Numbered from the stretch's first letter, positions 1-11,099 are shown. The stretch: DNA of 64,000 nucleotides from Cordylochernes scorpioides (GCA_030710605.1 CP092863.1:111473530-111537529), one strand, 5' to 3'. A program made the numbers and translations. Notes: generated by a model from the letters alone, not told the origin.

Positions 1-674
1 GGATATTATTAGCTATATCACCGGGAATGTTTTTGAGAAATAATTTCATGAATATCTTGAATATCCTTAGAGTTATTTGCAGATTTGTATATTTAACTCG
101 CAAGCAGCGCCCCCATTGTGACGATGATAACAAGTTTTCTTATCACTAAGTTTGTTATCTTAAATATTATTTATCAAAAGTAAGATTATCTCAGGATGAC
201 ACGGCAATTTATTTGCGACAAGAATAATGATACAATTCCAAGGCGAAGATACTATTCCTTTAACTTCCAATTACCGAGGGAACCAATTAATATTGATTTT
301 ATTCAACTTATCGAGTATTTCTCAAGGGACCGGGAAAAAATGTTCACTAGATAAAACTATGATTTTCTAATGTAGAAAATTAGGAAAGACAAAATTCAGG
401 ATGACAAGGCACACAGGGACCGGGAAAAAATGTTCACTTTATCGAGAGATTCAAATTTACGAGTTTCAAATTATCAAAATATATCTTTTTTATTTTTCAA
501 TAAGTTTTTAGAGAATTGTTTTAACAAATGCTCGCTAGACAAACCTTTACTCGGGTAAAACCCCGGGCGAAGCCGAGTACGTTTTATAAGTTTAAAGAGA
601 ATTGTTTTAACAAATGTTCGTTAGACAAACATTCACTCGGGTAAAACCCGGGCGAAGCCGGGCACATCCGCTAG
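1..674 (+). mobile_element. Non-autonomous Helitron, 5' end outside the window
   Basis: The right end is a typical Helitron terminus: the hairpin CCCGGGCGAAGCCGGG at 647-662, then CTAG at 671-674 followed by a host T. The body matches the complete copy at 63230-63987, including the phrase GGGACCGGGAAAAAATGTTC. There is no coding capacity; it would need Rep/helicase from an autonomous relative. An extra terminus-like block at about 529-585 precedes the real end, so the 3' end is nearly duplicated. Confidence 0.85.
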
Positions 675-1454
675 TATAATATATATATATAACGAAGGAA
701 GACATTAAAGCGCGAATGTTTCTTTTCACAAAAATATCAAAATTCTACTGTCCTTACTACAATGAAATTTACTTCAAATTTGAGCGAGGTATCTATGAGT
801 GGCATTCAAGCTTGTTGCTGTTAGTGAGTTTTGATGACTATATGGACAAATATTCTCCAATTTGATCTGCTAGTGACCATCACTCGCAGCTCATCTAGTG
901 ACCTTACGGTAACTTCCTTGACCTATTACAGCCAACACATTGCAGGTCTTCCTCCCTTCCTTCAAAATTTCCCAACATCGACATCTTTTCTAAGTGTTAA
1001 CACATTGTGAATACCATCATTCAAACATAAGTAAGATGTTTTTCCTGAAAGTTATATAGTTTATAATTACACATTTTCACCCGCGTATGTCAGCTCTTGA
1101 TTTAGTAATTAGCGATTGAGTAGTAGTTTGGTCATGATAGCTATCATTATCTCTCCCCCCACCCTCATTGATTAATATCATCTACAATTTATTTATTTTG
1201 GTATAGACCCCCTCAATCTATTTTATTGAATTCACGTTTGTTCCTATAGATCAACACGAAATTGATGACGTGTGGAATTCAAGGAAGCAAACAAGGCTGA
1301 CTTTATATAAAGGTAAGCTCTAATTGCTGTAATTAACCTTATTTCTAATAGAAGAATGACATAATAATTAATTAAAAGGTGATAACGTACCATTTATATA
1401 TAAGAAATGGAAAGCATTACATAGCACAAATGTTTCTTTTTAAATTACGGAAAA
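675..1454. other. Low-complexity AT-rich stretch without a recognised gene
   Basis: No coding frame, RNA gene or named repeat could be supported here. It has an (AT)n run at 676-690 and short sequence of mixed composition up to about 1450. Confidence 0.5.
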
Positions 1455-1527
1455 AGTCATCTACTTATCGTGCAACTGAAAGTTTCTGATGGCTTGCGCC
1501 ATCTACGGAATAAATATCAACTATTAA
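1455..1527. repeat. Fragment of the hammerhead-type repeat (61.8-kb form)
   Basis: The segment with CGTGCAACTGAAAG and TTGCGCCATCTA matches one arm of the inverted repeat at 61795-62068 and a fragment at 52085-52165. Only the arm is present; the ribozyme part is missing. Confidence 0.6.
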
Positions 1528-1528
1528 C

Positions 1529-1737
1529 AAAACTTAAGGAAGTTGTAGCTTTCATCATGTATATCAGGGTTCAGATAATAACTCTTAAAGATATTACAGT
1601 GACACACCTTTATTGAAGACACATTAGATAATCATGTGTGAACACAGCCTCTGGTTCCTTAAAAAAAAAAAAAAAAAAAAAAATAGACGACCGACGATAT
1701 CAAAGATTTTTCACTTCCTTAAGTTTTGTCCATGAGT
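1529..1737 (+). mobile_element. Short TIR element (ACTCATGGACAAAAC family), single-unit copy
   Basis: It opens with a truncated terminal repeat (ACAAAACTTAAGGAAGTTGTA) and closes with the inverse, ACTTCCTTAAGTTTTGTCCATGAG, here starting at about 1713 and flanked by TA. The interior has an oligo-A run. The TA flank and terminal inverted repeats fit a Tc1/mariner-type MITE. Copies in this window carry 1, 4, 10 or 15 internal 76-bp units; this one has one. Confidence 0.7.
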
Positions 1738-2158
1738 ATATATATTTGAAAATTTTTAAGTCTTTAGAATTTTGAAACATAATCAATACAAACCAAATGT
1801 AAAAATATGCACATGCCAATTAAGGTTTGAAATTTCCCCACACCAAGATGTATTGTCAAACAGTGAGGCAGGTTGTTCATGGAAGTACGTGGGTGGGTGG
1901 TTGAAGTCTCCAAATTGGTGATAAACAAAGAACTCTTCTAAATGCAAAGACACAGCTCGCTCGTTTCTTACACACTCGATTGGAAATAAGGAAGAAATCC
2001 CTGGAAACCCCTTCTCAGATTTCACATACCTGCCAATCCACCCTCCCTCCCACCCCTACTTCTTTATACAATGACATAGATATCCCAACACAGAATATTT
2101 TTACCATTACGATACACTCATGGACAAAACTTAAGGAAGTTGTACCTTTTAGCATGTA

Positions 2159-3304
2159 CGAGGGCCATCCAATAAATAAGTTTCCCTATTTTTTTAACAA
2201 ATAAACCACATTATTTACAATTATGCAGTTATTTTATTTTCATTATACAACTCATTGACTACTTCTCTAAATAATCACCATTTCTGTCCAAACATTTTTG
2301 GTACCGTTGTAGCAATTTTTAGATACCACTGTTGTACCAAGCCGTGTCCTGTCTTAGTAGCCAGTGGTTCTCCTCCGCCTGCACTTCGTCATCATTCGCA
2401 AAGTGCTTGCCTCCAAGGTGCCACTTGAGTGCTGGAAAAAGATAGAAGTCGCTTGGGGCAAGTTCCGGAGAATAAGGTGGATGTGTGAAAATTTCCCATT
2501 TGAAGTTTTCCATAGCCATAACTTTGCCTGCAGAGATTGTGACCTTCGCCTTTTTGGTGCACTTTCCTCAGGCTTCTTCCACACCATGCTTTGTCGTTTT
2601 GTTTCTGGAGTTGAATGATGCACCCAGATTTCATCTCCAGTGACAATATGGGAAAACAGTTGATCTCCATCTCTTTGATGCATTTCCAGGAAAGTTCGGG
2701 CTGCCTCCATCTGTTGTTGCTTGTGATTTTCCAAGAGCAAACGTGGGACCCATCTTGCGCAGACTTTGCGAAAATTCAAAATATCTGACATGATTGTTCC
2801 ATACGAAGAGCGTCCAATTTCGATGCCATGAGGCAGTCGAATCATTATTTCGTCAATGGTGACGCGGCGATCTGCTTCCGCCACATTCTGAACAGCAGCA
2901 ACGGCTGCATTGTCCGTAGCAGTAACGGGCCTGTCGCTTCGCTCGTCATCATGCACGTTTTTGCCGTCCTTCCAAGAACCATGAACGCCATCGGCGAACC
3001 ATTTGGATGCTCATACATTCTTCACCATACACTGACACTAAATTGCGATGAATATTGACCGCAGTTTCATTTTTCGCCGTGAAAAAAACGAATTACAGAA
3101 CGTAGTTCGCAAGTGGACACGTTCACCAGTGGTAGCTCCATGGAAACTCAAGCGCTACGGACTTGCGCGTACGAGTAGCGTGATTTTGAAGGTCACCAGC
3201 TTCCAACGCATCCTAGAGACCATTTCTTCCATACTAGCTAATTTTTACAACGTTTCGTTTGCAGAAAAAAAAAATAGGGAAACTTATTTATTGGATGGCC
3301 CTCG
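2159..3304 (-). mobile_element. mariner transposon (DD34D type), internally deleted
   Basis: Terminal inverted repeats of about 36 bp start with CGAGGGCCATCCAATAAATA on both ends, flanked by the TA duplication at 2157-2158 and 3305-3306. The length of 1146 bp is shorter than the usual 1.3 kb because the middle of the transposase is missing. It sits inside a 76-bp satellite unit, so it is younger than that array. Confidence 0.9.
2259..3130 (-). pseudogene. mariner transposase pseudogene
   Basis: This would be the DD34D cut-and-paste enzyme of the surrounding mariner. Frames read on the minus strand show, in order: an N-terminal helix-turn-helix region (NETAVNIHRNLVSVYGEE), the linker HDDERSDRPVTATD, WVPRLL, the first catalytic motif TGDEIWVHH, and the C-terminal PYSPELAPSDFYLFP with the third aspartate. 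The segment that carries the second aspartate (HDNARPH in the family) is deleted. There are frameshifts near 2950 and 2540 and a stop at about 2320 before the conserved CLDRNGDYLEK tail. It cannot be active. Confidence 0.85.
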
Positions 3305-4239
3305 TATATCGGGATTGAGACAATAACTCTGAAAGATACACTCATGGACAAAACTTAAGGAAGTTTTACCTTTTAGCATGTATATCGGGATTCAGACAAT
3401 AACTCTGAAAGATACACTCATGGACAAAACTTAAGGAAGTTGTACCTTTCAGCATGTATATCGGGATTGAGACAATAACTCTGAAAGATACACTCATGGA
3501 CAAAACTTAAGGAATTTGTACCTTTTAAAATGTATATCGGGATTCAGACAATAACTCTGAAAGATACATTCATGGACAAAACTTAAGGAAGTTGTACCTT
3601 TTAGCGTGTATATCGGGATTCAGACAATAAATCTGAAAGATACACTTATGGACAAAACTTAAGGAAGTTGTATCTTTTAGCATGTATATCGGGATTGAGA
3701 TAATAACTCTGAAAGATACACTCATGGACAAAACTAAAAGAAGTTGTACCTTTTAGCATGTATATCGGGATTGAGACAATAACTCTGAAAGATACACTCA
3801 TGGACAAAACCTAAGGAAGTTGTACCTTTTAGCATGTATATCGGGATTCAGACAATAACTCTGAAAGATACACTCATGGACAAAACTTAAGGAAGTTGTA
3901 CCTTGTAACATGTATATCGGGATTGAGACAATAACTCTGAAAGATACACTCATGGACAAAACTTAAGGAAGTTGTACCTTGTAACATGTATATCGGGATT
4001 GAGACAATAACTCTGAAAGATATTACATTGACCTTTATTGAAGACATACGAGATAACTAACTTTGTCTTCTTAAAAAAAAAAAAAAAAAATCGACGACGG
4101 GCAATATCAAGCACTTTCCAATTCCTTAAGTTTTTCCATGAGTGTATATTAATCTTTTTTTTTTTTTACCTGTAATTGGAGTTTTAAATCTAGTATTCAT
4201 ATAAAAATGTTTTTTTTCTACTTCTTCTAAATGGACATG

Positions 4240-4432
4240 GCAAAAAACCATGATAATCATGGTGAGTAGAGCTCTGATAGTTTATACTGTAAATATATAT
4301 TCTATTACAGATGTTGAAGTAAGTAGTTCGATACTTATTAGTGTGCCAGAGCCCCGTTTGGTGTTTTGCACTGATTGCACTGATATGGTTGTTAGACTTG
4401 AGAAAGAACTGAGATCTATTGAAACCAATTGA
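4240..4432. repeat. Dispersed repeat shared with 18510-18720
   Basis: The stretch from CCATGATAATCATGG through TGTTGAAGTAAGTAG and TGTGCCAGAGCCCCG aligns with 18545-18670 at moderate identity. The family is not recognised. A 60-codon frame lies in it, but the second copy does not keep it. Confidence 0.45.
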
Positions 4433-4490
4433 ATATTCTTCAATAAAAACTGGTTATCACGAAAATTCCAGATATTTAGACTTCTCCAGT

Positions 4491-4850
4491 CTTCTTCTTT
4501 CTTATCTCCACTCAATCATATTAGGATATCAAGTTGTGACCCTTGATGGTGTCTGTTTGACAACCATTATGACTGGGTGAAATAGAATGCATCTACCTTT
4601 GTCATTAAGACTGGGAGCACTACTCAGTGGCAGGCCGACTTAACTCCAAAATAAATGGCCGCCTCTGATATGAGAAACAGATGCCATGTGCAGCCGCTCC
4701 TAACATGGAGTACAGACTCATCCTGTATCTCTGGATCAGGAACCCTTACAGGGTACTATCAGCCGGGCCAGCTGAACCCAAGGTTTGTTAGTGAACTTGT
4801 TACTGCTCCCCCTCCTCCTTTTTCATCCGGGCTTGGGACCGGCAAAGGCG
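4491..4850 (-). mobile_element. Short retroposon copy 1 with 12-bp target duplication
   Basis: A 360-bp element flanked by the perfect 12-bp repeat GACTTCTCCAGT at 4479-4490 and 4851-4862. Read on the minus strand it starts near GCCGGTCCCAAGCCCGG and ends in a (GAA)-rich tail. Copies at 12215-12577 and 47704-47878 also have 12-bp duplications, and the last is 5'-truncated. This fits target-primed reverse transcription (SINE or non-autonomous RTE-like). No protein or tRNA promoter boxes were recognised. Confidence 0.75.
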
Positions 4851-5084
4851 GACTTCTCCAGTTAATTGTAAATATCGTGTTCAAAAAGATTACCAGTTAT
4901 TTCCTTTATTAAGTTTCCAATGAATATATTGTCATGTAGAATATTAGGAAAGACAAACTTCAGAACGATACGGTACAATTTATTTATGATTCAAAACACA
5001 AAATTTATAAAATACAAGATAAGCAATAAGACTAGTTTACAGAGTAGCAAAATATAAATATCATAATTGATAATTTGGTTTCGG

Positions 5085-5225
5085 TTCCAAAATACCTTCA
5101 CTAAGTACTTGAAAATAAAGATACTGCGGCCAGTAAATCTTTTTATTATCTCGACGTTTCGACAAAAATATTTTGTCCTCGTTAGGAACAAACAAAAATT
5201 AAAACATTTGGCAAGGCGTTAAAAA
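5085..5225 (-). repeat. Hammerhead-like repeat, second family, degenerate copy
   Basis: On the minus strand 5186-5150 reads CTAACGA, then a hairpin GACAAAA/TTTTGTC, then GAAACGTC and GAG. This is the hammerhead layout with one core change (CTAACGA for CTGACGA). The flanks match 40780-40940. Confidence 0.5.
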
Positions 5226-5236
5226 TCATACTAATG

Positions 5237-5750
5237 TACTGCTCAAAAAGAGCAACCTAGCTTTATACAACAATGAATAATATGTGAAGGTTATTCACAT
5301 ATTAAAATTAAGTGTCGATAGTGGACATTGCTTCTTCTGCTGTGATAGAGATGCATGGAGATATCTGACTCTGCATTGGACACGACAACAACAAAGTGTC
5401 CAAGGTGGGATTCGATCCTTGTTCTTGGCTGTCGGGAATCGAGGGTTTTAACCTCTCGTCCACCAATTTCTATATTTATAATCTATACATCAAATATAAA
5501 TACTTTGCTGCAATATTTTGTTCCAAAATCACTTTATTAGGTACCGCTCAACAAGAACAACCTAGTTTATGATAATTACAACAATGAATGTGAAGGTTAT
5601 TCACATATTAAACAAAATGTTAACGCGGGATTCAATCCCGGTTCATGGCTGTCGGGAATCGAGGGTGTTACCTACTTGTCTACTGCTTATTTTATTGCTG
5701 CAATATTAATCTAATTTGTACTTTAGTAAGAAATAGTAATATATCACAGT
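5237..5750 (-). repeat. Two tRNA-derived SINE-like units and a LINE 3' tail
   Basis: Both units contain, on the minus strand, CCCTCGATTCCCGACAGCC followed by a box-B-like GGATYGAATCCC (about 5400-5460 and 5620-5690). The acceptor stems do not pair, so these are tRNA-derived, not tRNA genes. The bodies share AAGGTTATTCACATATT and a CTCAA(C/A)AAGA(A/G)CAACCTAG tail side. Between them, 5335-5390 matches the 3' tail of the I-clade LINE at 46.1 kb (TGATAGAGATGCATGGAG). Confidence 0.45.
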
Positions 5751-5769
5751 GGGTGGTATGTTATATTTC

Positions 5770-7210
5770 AAAATACGAGTAGTTTTGTGTGTGAGGAGAG
5801 AAAATTAAAGTATACATCCAATATGCATATAGAGATTTCATCAGTCTTACAAAGTTCGCTAGAATATCTCTAACGAAATTTATCGGTCGAAGAAGTATCT
5901 TAAATTTGCATACTTTCTCAATGGGTGATGGCTTATCCTCTAGACTCATTGTAACGTTCGGGGATTGTAAATCCGACGGTCGAGCGAAGATAGAGAATGT
6001 CTCTAGGATCACAATTGGAACAATTTTATTGATATCTAGTCTCAATATTACATTTATAAATAATACTAAATAAAAAGAATGGGAATATTTGCTAGTATTT
6101 ATGAGTGAGAAAGGCTCCACCATTCTTCTACAGACCAGGAGGGGTTTTCTTGGACCCTCCGTATCTCCAGCGACATTTATTGGTCGAAGGAGTATCCCAA
6201 ATTTGCATACTTTGTCAATGGGTGATGGCTTAGACTCATTGTAACGGTCGGGGATTGTAAATCCGACGGATGAGTGAAGATAGAGAATAGGATGTCAATT
6301 GTAACAATTTTATTGACATCTAGTCTTAATATTACAATTAAAAATAATAATAAATAATTGAAAAGAATGGGAATATTTACAATATTTATGTGTAAGAAAG
6401 GCTCCACCACCTTAATAGGGTCCTTCTACAGACCAGAAGGAGGTCTTCTTGGATCATCTATATCTCCAGCGACATTTATCTGTTGAAGAAGTATCCCAAA
6501 TTTGCATACTTTGTCAATGGGTGATGGCTTATCCTCCAGACTCATTGTAATGGACGGGGATTGTAAATCCGACGGCTGAGAGAAGATAGAGAATAGGATG
6601 ACAATTGACACAATTTTATTGACATCTAGTCAACAATACATTTTAAACAAATAGATGAAAATAATGAGATTATATACAATGATTTATGAGTGAGGAAGGC
6701 TCCACCACCTAGATAAGGTCCTTCTACAGACCAGGTCTTCTTGGACCTTCCGTATCTCCAGACCCAGGAAATGCTTGTAGATACGGGACTTGGTAGACGC
6801 TAGGATGGCCAGAGTGTCATCCTCCAGGCCATGCCAGAAGACCCAGCTCTGCAGGTCAGGGGACCGCTGGATGATGGTGAAGGCCTCCACGATGACAGGC
6901 CTGATCTGCCTACAGGACCAGTAGCAGTGACAATTTGACAATTGTAACATATTTATTGACCTTAGTCAACTTTTACAATATTAAAAGACATATATACAAT
7001 TAAAAGAAATATATACAAATCAGCCAGGGAGTCTTCCCCAGCGGGCGAGAGTCCTGTGCCAGGCGATGACGGGGTCCTCGGCGCTGCCAAGGAGGCCAAC
7101 CTGGATGAAGTGCCGCTACACTCGAGACTTGGCCGACGAGTGGATGGGGATGTCGTCTTGCTCGAGGCCGGACCAGTAGCAGTGGGCCAGTGACAGGTCT
7201 CCGGACCCAC
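5770..7210 (-). repeat. Tandem array of a repeated 3'-terminal coding segment
   Basis: At least four head-to-tail units of about 250-330 bp. On the minus strand each begins with coding-like sequence and ends in a 3' UTR with GATGTCAATAAAATTG (AATAAA signal). The best-preserved unit (6950-6700) reads VEAFTIIQRSPDLQSW, GLEDDTLAILASTKSR, HFLGLE and RTLSRWWSLPHS before a stop. The 7210-6970 unit reads GLEQDDIPIHSSAKSR and RTLARWGRLPG. The 5.8-6.6 kb units keep FSIFARPSDLQSP. I do not recognise the protein. Related segments lie at 11100-11240, 18095-18405, 26697-26936 and 62890-63170. One of these sits inside a LINE, so the family is mobile or retrocopied. Confidence 0.65.
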
Positions 7211-7425
7211 AGGCGATGTAGGACTATCCAGGCTCTAGGATGAGAAGACAGTTGATGCTACAGTAGCGTAATGCAAGATGGGTATATTGTGAAATTAAGG
7301 CAATATAGCACGCCATCTATATTAAAAAAATGAAACCATTTTTGCACGATCTTTTTTCTTTTACAAAAATAACACCTATACTACAGTCCTCCATCAATAG
7401 AAAGATATTGGAAGGGCCTCGTTTA

Positions 7426-7740
7426 TCAGTGATTAACCCTCCCATTTTTAAATTGCAGTATGGACTGTAGTGAACGTTTTACCTGTACTGATTTCTGCCT
7501 TTTGACTCCTTGGAGTCTGGAGTTGTACTTCTTCTGGGTCCTCTCCAACTTGTGCTCCAACTTGCCCGTCACCCTGGTACCCTTCTCTTCGGTCTCTCCA
7601 GCCCTTTTCCATGGATCTCCTCTTGTAGTAATCGGATTATTTTGTTCTGTTATCGTGAATTGGCCATAAAAAAAGCTCACCCAGAGATTTTGTAGAAAGC
7701 GTATTAGTAGACACAACGTTTTACCTGTAACAGAAAAAAT
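7426..7740 (-). other. Candidate host exon (weak)
   Basis: An open minus-strand frame with higher GC than its surroundings encodes charged sequence (TRVTGKLEHKLERTQKKYN). It lies between a possible acceptor (pyrimidine-rich TTTTTTCTGTTACAG ending about 7723) and a possible donor (CAG|GTAAAA at about 7484). No family is recognised and no neighbouring exon could be linked. It could also be chance. Confidence 0.2.
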
Positions 7741-7959
7741 TGTGTTGAAATGGTTGAATGTATCTATTTATATAAGGTTCATTTCAGGAGAATCATCTGT
7801 ATAAGACAGAATGTCTTAATAAAGGCTTGTGTATGTATCTTTTTATATAAGGCTATGCTCATCGCTGTAAGGTCAATAGAAATTTGTTTTATATGCAAAA
7901 GAAACATTGGTGTCTTAATAGTTTTTTCTTAAATTTTCTAGATATTACATAATGATTAC

Positions 7960-8155
7960 AAAAATGCTTTGTGGGTATATATTATTTGCATATGTTAATA
8001 TATTATATAATAAAAAGGCATATATTGGATTGAATACAAGATTTATTTTGCCAATATTTCGGCTGGCTGAACGCCAACTTTTATCGAGGAATTACATTTT
8101 TGTATACACAAACTCAGCGCTGCATTGTGTTATAATATCACAGTTGAAATCATTT
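7960..8155. repeat. Hammerhead-like repeat, third family, fragment
   Basis: AAAAAGGCATATATTGGATT, CCAATATTTCGGCTGGCTGAA and CGCCAACTTTTATCGAGG match copies at 30656, 59114 and 61034. On the minus strand, the region has a GTTGGC/GCCAGCC hairpin followed by GAAATATTGG, which resembles a degenerate hammerhead core. Confidence 0.55.
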
Positions 8156-8159
8156 TAAA

Positions 8160-8995
8160 TACAAAGTAGGTGGGAGAAATTTGTGTATCATAAAAATATT
8201 TAAAAATTACAATCAGAATAAGTTAAATATCTTAAAATATTAATGTATATCATTATCACTCACTACACGTTTTCATCTTTCAGAAGAATTCAGAAAAATG
8301 CTTCAATAAATGCTTTGTATGTAGTTATAGACTGACTTTTGACTGTATGTGCTAAAACTTGTATAGTAACAGGTTCACAGATAGGCATTCACACATTCTA
8401 AGTATAAAAAATGAAGTTAAAAACATTGTTTTTAGAACATTTTTTTAACAAAGAAAGACACATTTTCTCACACATGACTAACAACCACCGTAAACTTATA
8501 AAAAAATTTATATTTTTTGTTATCAAAGTACTAATTACGAAGTTGTAGAATGAAACAATATCTAATCAAACTTCTTTACCTTCCATTTTTGCTAGTTTTT
8601 TTTTTTTTTAAAAGCTTTCAGACTTTTATCATATTTTTACATTATGTTCACTTTAATTAACTTTGCGAACTCAACTTTGTCCTAACTTTCTTTCTAATTA
8701 CTTCACGGGATGAGATTTTTTTTTTTACAAAAAAAAAACTTTTTTGTTTTGTTTGTTGATAAACACGGTTGACATTTATCTTCATCATTTTGACATTGTG
8801 GTATATGGAACGATTCATCCTTCCACACAGTACACAATACTCTTCTATTTTACACGGTTTTGTTTTCCTTTTTTTTTTAAATAACTTTCTACACACCTCG
8901 CTTATATACTGCTATTATATTAATCACTACAACACACGCTATAAATATAAACCACTTTCATATTTTATTATGTGAAAAAAGAGAAAAACTAGAAA
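8160..8995. other. AT-rich stretch without a recognised gene
   Basis: Mostly oligo-A/T runs. Short open frames exist in several phases, but all are of biased composition and none resembles a protein family. Confidence 0.5.
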
Positions 8996-9140
8996 ATAGA
9001 TCAGGTGTTGATATTAAAACAAAAGAGGCATATCCTGACCGCTTACATCAACACATTTTTATGTAGTAGAGCGCCATCTAGTGGAATAAAAATCAACTAA
9101 ACGTTGATTTAGGCTTATTCCATAATATTTGATTATATTT
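8996..9140 (+). repeat. Hammerhead-bearing repeat, first family, left half only
   Basis: Contains GAGGCATATCCTGACCGC and GCGCCATCTAGTGG (9071-9084), the distal half of the 230-bp element seen complete at 35048-35280. The ribozyme half is absent. Confidence 0.65.
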
Positions 9141-9584
9141 TGCTGTAAATTAAACGTTTAATAGGTAAAGGTAGATTTTTCAAAGGGTTTTAAAACATAA
9201 CGTCTCTCAATGATTTCTTTTTATTCATCCGGGAATGTCTGTTGGCAATCACGCAACAGAAACGGCTTAGCCTTTTATTTACGTTTTAAAGGAAATATAA
9301 ATATTCGTATTTTATCAAACTAAATATCACATTTTGGGGTCAAAACTATAACAATAACACCTTCCAGACTTATCTCTATATTTTAAATATGTAATTGATA
9401 CTCCACAAAAGGTTTTCAAATTTATTATAATTGGCAAGCTTTCGAGTTTAAGAATTCGGGCATTTAATCCATTTTATCTCTTTATGGTGACAAATTATAA
9501 TCAAATTTTGTGTGAGAGTAAGAAAGTGAGAGCATTCAATACTGCCTCTATATATACAGTTTAATTTTTATCGTAAAGATAAGA

Positions 9585-9805
9585 GGTTGCCTGGCCGGCA
9601 TTCATAGTTCTATGAAAAATAGACACTTCAGCCAGTTAAAGTTTTTTTTATTTTCTCAACTTTTCGACAAAAATCTTTTGTCTTCGTCAGGAGAAGTAAA
9701 TAAAAAATGATTTTTTAGATAAAGACAAAAGATTTTTGTCGAAACGCTGAGAAAATAAAAAAAAAAACTCTAACTGGCCGAAGTGTCTATTTTTCATAGA
9801 AAAAT
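9585..9805. repeat. Inverted pair of second-family hammerhead-like repeats
   Basis: The arm 9588-9695 and the arm 9719-9805 are inverted copies of each other (both carry AGACACTTC / GAAGTGTCT and a GACAAAAG hairpin). The left arm, minus strand 9695-9653, reads TTCTC-CTGACGA-A-GACAAAA..TTTTGTC-GAAA-AGTT-GAGAA, with stem I closing as TTCTC/GAGAA. The right arm has lost CTGACGA but keeps GTCGAAACG. A similar pair is at 60380-60690. Confidence 0.65.
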
Positions 9806-10159
9806 TTAATTTTTATTATTTTTTAAAAAGCTATAGTCCCCCCCCCCCTTATATATAAACCTTAAAGTCATTGGAAAATCACTGTTAATGTAAGATACCA
9901 TAGTAGTTACTATGGTATAGTATGGTATAGTAGTTACTATGGAATACATACTTATAGTGAAAATAAAGCTACATTTATGTTATGAGATATATAAGCTATA
10001 AAGCACATTTTCTAAGTTATACAAGATATAAGGTATAATTTTTAAAAGAAATACTTACTATGAACACTGTTTTAAAACTACACTCGTTATTTACCCTAGT
10101 TTATAAGCTCTAATTATTCTAAATGCTATTTTTTTAAATGGTCAAATTTGCCTCTATAA

Positions 10160-10830
10160 ATTAGCATGGAATTGGTGAACAGAGAGGGTTAAAAAAAGGG
10201 TCATTTTTTTCGATAAACAAACAAAAATAAAACCTGGCACCATCTTATCAGAAAACGAGAAAGCTTCAGACGACGCTTGGAGAGAAAAAAAGAAAGACGA
10301 GAAAAGAAACTTAATTCTTTTAAAACCTGACTTAATCTCTTAAAAGTAAAAGAAGGGAGAAAAAAAAAGTAGCAAACGAGATAACAAAATATGGATTTCT
10401 CCGAGAGTTTTCCGTGTTGAAAGTTTGTCTTCTTTTACAAAGCCCTTCTCATCCAGTCTTTCACTTTCAGAGATGCTTTTGGCGTAAGTCCTCTTGAGCC
10501 CTCGACTCCGTATCAGTTCTTCGAGAGAGAAACACACACACAAAAAACTTAAGATGAAAGTGCTCTGTTTTTATCTTTTGGGGAATGAAAACAAAGGAAC
10601 TCCCCAGGGTTGCAAGTCGCCCAACTGCTATCGTCAAGGTACAGATTTAAAGCTAGGCCTAGACTTGACTTAATCCCTCCCCCTCCCCTTTTATCTCAAC
10701 GCTTATCTATCTCATACGAACCCCCCCTCCCTCCCCGTCTGTCCATAAATGCCCCCAGAATTTCTCCTGGGAGAAGAATGTCCTCGAGATATTTCGTCTG
10801 GTCGCCTATTAAGATGTAAATTTTCTTTTT
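10160..10830. other. Apparently single-copy region of mixed composition
   Basis: Within this window the stretch has no repeat partner. It has C-rich tracts at 10676-10735 and short frames on both strands (67-69 codons) without recognised motifs. It may be host intronic or regulatory sequence; nothing specific can be supported. Confidence 0.35.
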
Positions 10831-11099
10831 TTTTTTTACTTTGTTCGTCTGTGATTCTTGTTTTCCCGCCAAAATATATGGCTTTTTCTTTACCGCTTCT
10901 AAATTGCTCGCATTTTTTCTTTTAATTTATAAAATATTTTATATGTGCACTAAACATTTTAATTATATATTTTTTATTATATTCTATTATTTTTATGATG
11001 AATATATTTTGACTCTATAGGATCAAGCCAAACAAAAAAGATCGTTTGCTTCTATTAATTTCTTTAAATGTTTAGTGATTACTTTTTTAAAAATTTAAT

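Larger units (their letters stand above)
2115..4145 (+). repeat. Same TIR element expanded to ten 76-bp units, split by a mariner
   Basis: Units start with CACTCATGGACAAAACTTAA at 2115, 3339, 3415 and then every 76 bp to 3947. The element continues into the unique 3' part and ends with the inverted terminal repeat at about 4120-4145, next to TA. The first unit is split at 2158 by the mariner described below. The spacing 3339-2115 equals 76 + 1146 + 2, which is exactly one unit plus the transposon plus a TA duplication. Each unit contains the element's own 5' terminal repeat. Confidence 0.85.

Noticed and set aside
1783..2025. 80-codon minus-strand frame (FVYHQFGDFNHPPTYFHEQ)
   Set aside because: It looks protein-like but has no recognised motif, no partner exon and no splice or promoter support, so it is not called as a gene.
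5400..5460. Possible tRNA gene on the minus strand
   Set aside because: A box-B-like element is present but the acceptor stem does not pair and the anticodon arm is poor. A second similar copy at 5620-5690 shows it is a tRNA-derived repeat.
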